Positions 51,601-60,600 of a stretch of 64,000 bases of DNA are shown piece by piece. How positions within the stretch are numbered: position 1 is the first letter of the stretch; every line of letters starts with the position of its first letter. The notes under the pieces are model-generated. The model was not told the origin of the DNA and searched no databases. It saw only the letters and a program-made list of their open reading frames with translations. A program made the position numbers and the translations under genes. Origin of the DNA: Todiramphus chloris collaris (lineage: Eukaryota; Chordata; Aves; Coraciiformes; Alcedinidae); assembly GCA_025345505.1 (NCBI GenBank), contig JANVCC010000073.1, forward strand, positions 2,636,053-2,700,052. Direction: 5' to 3'.

Positions 51601-54600
51601 GGAATGAAAATATGTGCTACATAACAAAATCTCCTGGGTGACTTTTTTTGTTCTTTGCAATATATTCATCGGGGAGTCGTATTCTACTATGCCACACTCA
51701 GCACAGATCAGCTTCAACTTGACTGCTGTGTCTGGTTCAGGGCACCTCTCTTGAGTTGCAGCAAGTCCAAAAGATTTTTACTAAAATGGAAAGGTTGTAG
51801 ATTATGAACTTTTGAGGTAAATTAAAAATAACTGAGTGAGGTGTAAAGAAAGTTATGACTGGTTCTTCTCCTTCTCTCCTTCTTCACTAGAAGCAGAATA
51901 TGGGAAGGGGTTGGCTTGATTTGCAATCGTGTCAGGTATCAGAAAAAGAAATTTCTGTTGAGAATGCCATGAAAACACTGTGAGATTTTTAAATCTCCAC
52001 TGAAAACTGTAGAAACTGAGTATGCCAATTCCTCAATAGAAGTGGTAAACACATACTTGGTTCTGCCTCAGTGTGCAGAATTAGATGAGTCCAAGGACCC
52101 TTCCAACTTTACATTTCTAAGGTTTTTTGCTTGTAAAACAAACTATGTATTGCCAATCTCATTTACTTTTGCTCATGTGTTCCAAAAATAAAAGATTAAA
52201 CCTGACATTTTGGCATTTGCCTGCCATGGAGCTTTTCTTACTATTCTAACTCAGGTTGCATAAGGTGCTGTGCCAGTGGAGGAGGGGGAAAAAAAAACCA
52301 AACCAACCAAATAATTTAAAACTCTCTTTCCTTACCATCTACTTGGTGTGGTTTCAGTCTGGTAACTATACTCCTGTGAACCTGCACTAATGGTTCTTTG
52401 GTTTCTTCATCTTCATCTAAAACCAGCTTAGTTGTGATGGGACATTTCAGAGGTGAAGCATCTTCTATCTCTATCACCTATAAGCAGAAACAGGGCATCG
52501 CAGGAATACTTCACACGTGAATAATACCAAGCATTTGACAGACACTAGCTTTAGTAAATGGGAAGTCATAATTTATTTCGTAAAGAGAAACCTTAAATTC
52601 CTTACTGTGCATCACAACTTTGACACAGTGCTTTTCTCTATGGAAAGCAAAGCAGTAAGCAAGTCAAACAGCTTTCTACACATCTCAGTAGTCTTAAATA
52701 AAACTTACCAATGTTAACCTGCAGGAAAATACAAATAAAACCTGTGGCTTACAAGGCTACATATAAATACTTCAAAAATTACTTACCAAACGACAGTGAG
52801 AAATACGTCATCTCAAACATGTCACCAACAATTCAACTTCCTAGCATTTTGCAAAGAGAAGACAACATACCTCTCTCAATTTCTCTCTTTCCCGTTCTCG
52901 TTCTGCTATACGTTTTCTCCTTTCTTCTTCTTCTTTAAGTGCATTTTGTGTTTCCGTTCTAAGCTTATCATCCTTAATAATCTTCCTTATTTTCTTCCTG
53001 CCTTTTCCAGGAGATTTTGAATCATCATTTTCCTCATCCTCGGAATTACTCTATTACAAATTAAATAAACTAAGTATTAGCAACAAAATTATCCAATCCT
53101 TCATTTTTACACAAAATTTTTATGTACACAGGTGGAGTTTCACTCATAAAAGATACTTTTTTTTTTTTTTTAAAATGAGTTATCCAACATGACAAAAGAA
53201 ATGCCACCTTAACTAGAATGTATTAAGATACTAAAGCCCAGCTGTGCAAAGGGCATTACTGAAGGCACTGTTATTATCTGACAGTAATTAATGACTATTA
53301 ATAAAGATCTATTTTCCTGTTCTAGAGCTGCTAGACCAGATCAAGTCAGCTACCACCTCATTCACATAGGGAAAGTAACCCTAATACTAAGAAAGCCTTG
53401 AACTATTGAGTCACCTTCTGAATTTAGTTTAAAAATTTCTATTTGCTTCTAAGATATCATGGATTTTTATGAAGATCTAATCAGGAAATGTTTTTTACTC
53501 CATAATGATGCCATTCTACAAGCTTCAGCACTGAATTAACATTGAGAAATGTTTTCAGCTTTCACTGTAGTTTGTACAGAACTGTTTTGAGATACCCAAG
53601 CCCTACGCAGAGCTGGCAGAAGAGACAGGAATACTTATCCTATTTATTAATTCAAACCCACAATATAGTACCTTGTTGTTGTTCTCACTTGAAGAATCCT
53701 CCTGAATCTTTATACGCCTTCGTTTCTTTTTCTGTTTGTAACTTCGCTGGTTTTCTTCCGCCTCAGCTTTCTTGGCAGATCTATAAAAAACAAATTTGCT
53801 GAACAAATTAGCAGAAAATGCTGTTAAGCAGCATTACCCATTAACAAGAATAATTCCATCGCCTCACTGAGAAACAGTGATGAAAAAAGTACTACACTAC
53901 TAATGAATGGAATGGTATATACTCCTGGAGTAGTAGGAGGGGTTTACTTCCAAATTCCTTGCTCAAACTCCATGCACCGGACACACATAGCACTGGTCTA
54001 GTCCAGACAACCCCGAAGAACCTCAGAATTGTTAAGGATTAATTTGCTATTGCAATCTACCATTCCTCAACTGATGTACCTGACATAAAACTGCTCATTT
54101 TCTGTTAATCTTTTTTTTTTTTTGGTGGAAGTTAACGAGCAGATATCAAAATATAGACAATTATGGTCAAAAGTTTTAAGAACCGGTCCAGAAGTCTTTA
54201 ACTTTGACCATCTCCCTGCCTAAACTGAACTACTGAAAACCAAAGCCCAAAGACAGGATAAGCAGAGTTCTGTTTTGTGTACCTTGTTCTTGGCCGTTGG
54301 TCATCTTCGGACTCGCTGACTTCTTCGCTGACTGCAGATTCATGAAACTCGGAGTCATTCGAATCATCGCTGCTCACTTCAAAAACAAAGCACGTTGTCA
54401 GCTTGAGTATTATTGCCCAGTCAGCAACTTTACATACCTTCTAGTTGTACAACAAATGAGCATTTCAGTTTGTTTCAGACAGTATAGGACCCGTTAAGCA
54501 CACTAAGAGGCAACAGGAATATAAGGGGTACAGAGTAGAAAAGCTTAACACATAAGCACCAGCCGAGTCCTGATCAATGGTTTATTATGCCAATAAAACT

Positions 54601-57600
54601 TGAGGTCTTTATGCATGAGTGAAACTAAGTATAAATTACAAGCAAATGACAGAATGGTTTAGATTAGAAAGCATCACTTTTCAAAGGCAGTGAGTGAGGA
54701 GGAGAGAACACAATGGGAACAGGAGAGAACAACAGAAAACAGAAGATGAGGTGGGGTTAAACAGAAGCTTTTGCTTCCGATTTAATTTAATAATCATACT
54801 TGAGGATTCGTGCACCAAACCTTTATTTACTACCAACATACCAATTTTATTACTGTAGTTATGGCCCGAAGTTTCTTCAGGTTTAAAATTAACTCAAAAG
54901 ACAATTAAAAATAACAGCGTTAGGTAATCCTTCCATAACTACTTTTAGGAGCTCTCACTGGCATTTATAGGTAATTAAGACCAGCATGCCATTTAGCACC
55001 ATTATAATTTCAGTTTGACCTTGAACACAGTGGAAAGCTCGACTGTGTTATGAATAACGAGGCTTAAAACAAGGATGGTTTTACATACATAGGAAAATGT
55101 TAATATTGCTATCAAGGGCTAGAAAATGGTGAGCTGAAGTAAAGTCTAGTGTTCTACTCAAGACCAGGGAACTTAAAAAGACCTGCTCTAAAGAAGCCTG
55201 AGAATGAGTCTGGCTGCATCTTATCTGAACGTTGCTACTTTGATTTAAAATTACTTCTCTTCACAGAATGTTAGGGGTTGGAAGGGACTTCTGAAGATCA
55301 CCGAGTCCAAACCCCCCTTGACAGAAATGCTGTTGGTAGCTCTAATTCCCTAAGGGAGGGAAAGCATGAAAATACACTCAAATAAAAAAGGAAAACGATA
55401 AACAGAATGCATTTTTTAGTCTGTGGAACACGGCAGACATCAGCTACCATTAGTGCAAGCCTAGGAATGGGGAAATACTGTGCATCCCAACTTCTCCTGG
55501 CCACCAAACCCCATCACCATCTGCACTGAGCAGGTGGCAGGAAGCGGTTGTCTTTACTACTACTCCCCAGCTCTCCTCAGAAGGATGAAACACAAGAGCC
55601 CGACAGATCCTTTGTTCTTGCGTGCAACAACCACAATGAGAACTCCAAGGCAAGCATCATTTCACAGTGCCACCTGCTGTCCAACTGAAGCTTGCCACAC
55701 TGAAATTCTAGGATGGAGACATTTCTGATGCACAAGGGCCTGCTAACAGGCCAAGCTGAAGAGAGGAACTACCTAAAGACTGATTCTCACAGATTAGGGC
55801 TTGCTTCTGGTATTTCAGATTAATATTGTAAGGCTGACCAAGATTAATCCAATTCAGAGGATACAATAGGTGGAAGGAGCTCACTTGTAGTCAGCATTTT
55901 AAATAAAACTATTTATCAAAGCCAGGTAAGAGAATTCTAGATTAAACACACAAGTTTCTACAGAGATTTTAAACCTGTGGAGCTTCAGACCTAAATTCTG
56001 CCACATTTTCTGCTTATTTTATGAAAGCAAGTACTTTTTATTGGATTATGTACCTTTCCTTCTATTTCTGCGCTTCCCTTCTTTTTTCTCTTTGGGTTTC
56101 ACCTTTTTTTCTTCCCCAGATTCTCCGTCACTCACTGTCAGCTTGTGCCTCAGCAGTCTGTGCCTGTACCTTGGCTTCTTTGATTCTTCTTCCTCTGATT
56201 CCGATTCAGAATTATCTTCCTTTTCGTTCTCTTCTGTCAGAGATAAAGAGTCAGTAGAACATGCACACCAGTCTTTTTTTTTTTATTCTTACTTAAATTT
56301 GGCAAGAATTGAAATCTGAACTAATCAGACTAAATTCCCTGTTTCTCCAGGAAATTATGGGCAACAACATACCCTTTTCCCCTCAAATTTTAAGCATCTT
56401 ATGCTGCCTGAACACACGGAACGTCTTGTTCCAAGGCCTGTGTATGCTAGTCAAACCTCTCCCATGCATCTGCACGTCTTCCTGTTCTGGAGAGATTATT
56501 CCTCACAGATCCCTACTTCTCCTCAACTGGTTACACCAATCAGACTATTCACAAAAACATACAGAAGAGTAAAAGAGAGAATAATCCTCATGACATGTAC
56601 GTTGGCCTCTATTTGGCAACTACCCATCAACATCAATGACATTTTTTTTTCTGTTGAAAACTGAAACTCATTATGATCTTGCCAAGTGACCTCTGAAATT
56701 GTCTACACTACAGCACCACTTGGTTTTTTTTTTCCCAGATGCTTTTTGGTGCTCACCATCATCATCTCCTGCGTTTTCAGTTTGCTTTCCAGTTTTCTTT
56801 TTTTCTTCATCCGGTTCATCATCTGAAGATGCATCCTCATCAGAGGAAAGATTGGCTTTGATTTCTTCTAAAAGCATTTTCTTGGCAATTCTTTGGAGTA
56901 AAACAGAAAAGACTATTTATTCCATTGTTCAAGTAAATCTAGGAATGATAAGTGTAACCCTATACCATTCAGAATTTCAGAAAACAAAAAAAAGGGTTGA
57001 AAGCTGAACAAAAAAAAGAGACACAGGGTGAGAAGTCATTGTGGATACATCAGCAAAAATCTCACGTTAAATGCAATGTGTCAACTTGCTTCTAGAAAGC
57101 AACTCTGCTGCTTAAAAAAGAAATGTCATGCTTTACAGCAAGACTGGAGACAGCTATAAAATACAAACTTTAACCACTTTGGTCTATTATGGTCTAGCTG
57201 GATGGACTCGTCAGCTCTGGGATAGGCACCTACATGACTCCTAACTACTAAGAACATGAAGATGCTGCAGACTGAATCCTAATACTCAAATAATTCCCTC
57301 CCCAAGTGATTATCATGCTTATTTGATTTAAATCAGTGAGAACCATTTCCTGAGGCACTGAACCTATTTGTCGAGTGTACGCGTAAACAGCAAGCTTTAA
57401 AACCAGGGTATCGCTGAACTCGTGTTTGAAACGAGGAGAAAAGGATTAACTGCAACAGGCATTAACTCACAGGTTAAAAAGAATTTAATACCCTACCTCC
57501 ACCCAGCTTGCCCTCAACTCTGTTACCATCAAGCCCACCCAAAAGAGATGCTGTAGGATGAGCTGCTATCGAGTGCCTCAGGAAAAATAACTCCCCCCCC

Positions 57601-60600
57601 ACCGAATCCTTCACAGAATGACCAGCACTCGCCTCATAGCAACTAGAGCTAAAAAAACATCTGTATACACACAAAAAGAGTTTTATCCATCACCACGGGA
57701 CCTGAGCTTCAGAGAAAAACATTACCATCTTATTTCCTGTTCCTCAACCTGTTTGCTTCAAAAGTTTCCTTTCGGCACAAGTGTTTTCAGCTAACGTACA
57801 AAAAGTTACTATGGAAAAATGATTTCTTTACATGCTCTTGCAACATATAAAAAATAAAATAAAATAAATCAATCTTATGTGAATCTATCCAAGGCAAAAT
57901 ATAAAATGGTATGTCACAAGCACAGGAAAACAGTGGACTTATCTGAGAACTCGTACTTCCAGGAGGGGAAATCCTGAAAGAATGAAACCAGGCTTTCTTC
58001 ACAGAAATACCAGAAATACTTGAGTTTTCATTGCACGGTCATCGATTTGAAATGTTTTGCGGTTTTTTTTTTTTTCCCTGGGTCAGATCTGTTCTGTTTT
58101 GCCTTTCAGGAGAATTACTGCAGACTGTACGTACACAGCTCAGCATGGGAAAGCTTTTACACCAGTCAAATCAACAGTTCAAACCCCATGAACGTGCTAT
58201 CTACGGCTTCACTTGGACATGGCCAAGGAACAGCGATCTCATTTTTCTAACATAGAAGAATCTAAGTTGATACTTAAGTACCAACAGGTTATAAAGAACC
58301 TGTAGTTCATTTTTCAGCGTGCAACGAGTCCCTAAAACAAAGGAATTTTTCACAGAGAACTTTCCCAAGGTGTCGTTCCTCACACCTCATACTGTATTTT
58401 CTATTTTTCAAGTAGTATTAAAAGATGGAAGTAAACTGGTTCAATAAACATTTTAAGGTAGCTCAGCGAGCCATGGGACTATCCAGCACCATCCAAAACA
58501 CTCCCCCTCTTTTGAGAAATGGTGTGCAACAAAATAGGGGATTAAAACTTGACAATGCAGTACTCTTGGTAAGCTTTAATTCCATGTAGATCAAGAAATC
58601 ACAGTGTGAGCCCAATGAAAACTTACTGAAGTCCATAAGTAACAACCTCTTCCAAATGTTTGGGTTTCTTTTTTTTTTTTGTGTGTGTGGTTTTTTTGGA
58701 GGGTGGGGATTTTTTTTTTTGGAGGAGGGGTAGGGGAGTGGTTTGGGGTTTTTTTTTCATTAGGTCCTTCCAGAGGATTTGGAGAAGGGACTTTATTTTT
58801 TGTTGTAGTTTGTTGTTTGGGTTTTTTTAAATCCAGCGTACCAGGTATAATAGCCACAGGAATAAATAGCTCCTTTATAAAAGAAATTACGACTGTATTT
58901 CTTCCATCTCTTAATGGTCAGAAGAACTTTCTCTTCTTCAAAAGTAAACTGCTTGGATTATCACAGGTTGAGTTCTCTTTAAAAGCTTTTAAGGTAAATT
59001 AATAACCTTGAATCCTACTCCAGGAAGTGCAGACAGCAGCAGTTGGGCTACTTTTTTGTAAAAAATAAACACAATATCATCACACACGTTCTGCTTTGGG
59101 AGAGAAAAGGTTGAAGCACAAAAAAAACCCCCCAGAACTGCAGAAGCTTAAAACTACAATCCTGAAAAGTCCTGCCTCGTAATGCTGCCCTCCCTCGCAT
59201 TAGCCAAGTCAACACAACTTGCAGGGGGATGACAAGACTTACCTTTCATACAAGTCACCTTTAATAATTTATTTATATATTTTTAAACAAAGGTTGACTT
59301 AACAAAGGAAGGCAGACTTTGGTTTTTGTTCTTTTATGATATATTTTAAAAGGGACAAAAAACCACAAATGCAATGTTATCATTCACCTAAAAATACCAT
59401 GCACAAAATCTACTGTCCATAAAGAGAAGATTCTGGGGGTTTTTTCCTACTAATCATCATCCTAACCACCAACCAGAACAGGTAAGCTTATCATAATTAA
59501 TTAGAAACAAATAACATTGATTAATACGTTATTGCTTTTATTCTCTGGGATAGATAATTAAGACTTTTTTTTTTTAGTGTGGATAAAGATTCAACCGTTT
59601 TTAATCAAATGAGGATGGAACTGTTTGTTTAGGGAAAAGCCACATTCTCTCTAGTGTGTTCTACTGGTAGGATGTTCAGCTAAAAATGTAAGACACTGTG
59701 GAGACATTCAGCATTTAAAAGATTCCTACTTTTAATGTAACTCCGTATCTGACAGGAATTAAAAGTGTAAGCAGTATTAGAAACAAACTGATCTTGTCAT
59801 GTAAATTCATCTGACAAGTGACTAAATTTCTCTATAAATTAGAATAAACTGAGTACTGGGCTCCTGAAACTGGTTTTAAATTAAATTATAAGTGGCTCAG
59901 GAAAATGTACCACATTTCTATTTTAAGATATAAAAGTGATCAGGTTTCTAAGCTGAGAAAATTCATATGCTACCTTCAACATGTTAATATTTGCATGAAC
60001 ATCAAACTGCAAATGCCAAGAAAAAGCAAGTACGATAGGGTGAAAACTCCCCTGCTCATTCTTCCAGAGAAACTCAAGAAAATCAAAAGATAGCTTAATA
60101 TTTACTCCGGCCAAGGACAGGAAAGCTATCTTGGCCAACCAGATGTAACAGTTGAACACTATAAACAAGTTTAATCAAGCAGCACAGAGAGCTGTATGAC
60201 CTCCAGCACAGGACTTCAGGTAGTGGAAAAAAAGAAAATAAAATAAAAATCCCTACATTTCCTTCACTCCTGGCACTGATCTGTGACCTCGAGCACGTCA
60301 TGTTGCCTGCCCCTTATCTAAACAGACCGTGGGATTTGGATCAAGGCCGTGTTCCCAACACATACTGATATTTCACCTTTGTAAGAATGATGCTAACAAT
60401 ATACAGAAATAAAGAATTAACCCGTTCCTATGTATTTTTTTTTTTAACTCGTGCTAAAAGACAACATTTTTTTAAGAGATAGGCAAACTGGAAGTTACCC
60501 CGGGGTCGCTTAGTCACAGGCTAGGACTACTTTAAAATGATCCTTCAGACATTGCAGCAGAAATGAACAGTAGGTGCAGCCTCTTGTGATATGGAGTTAA

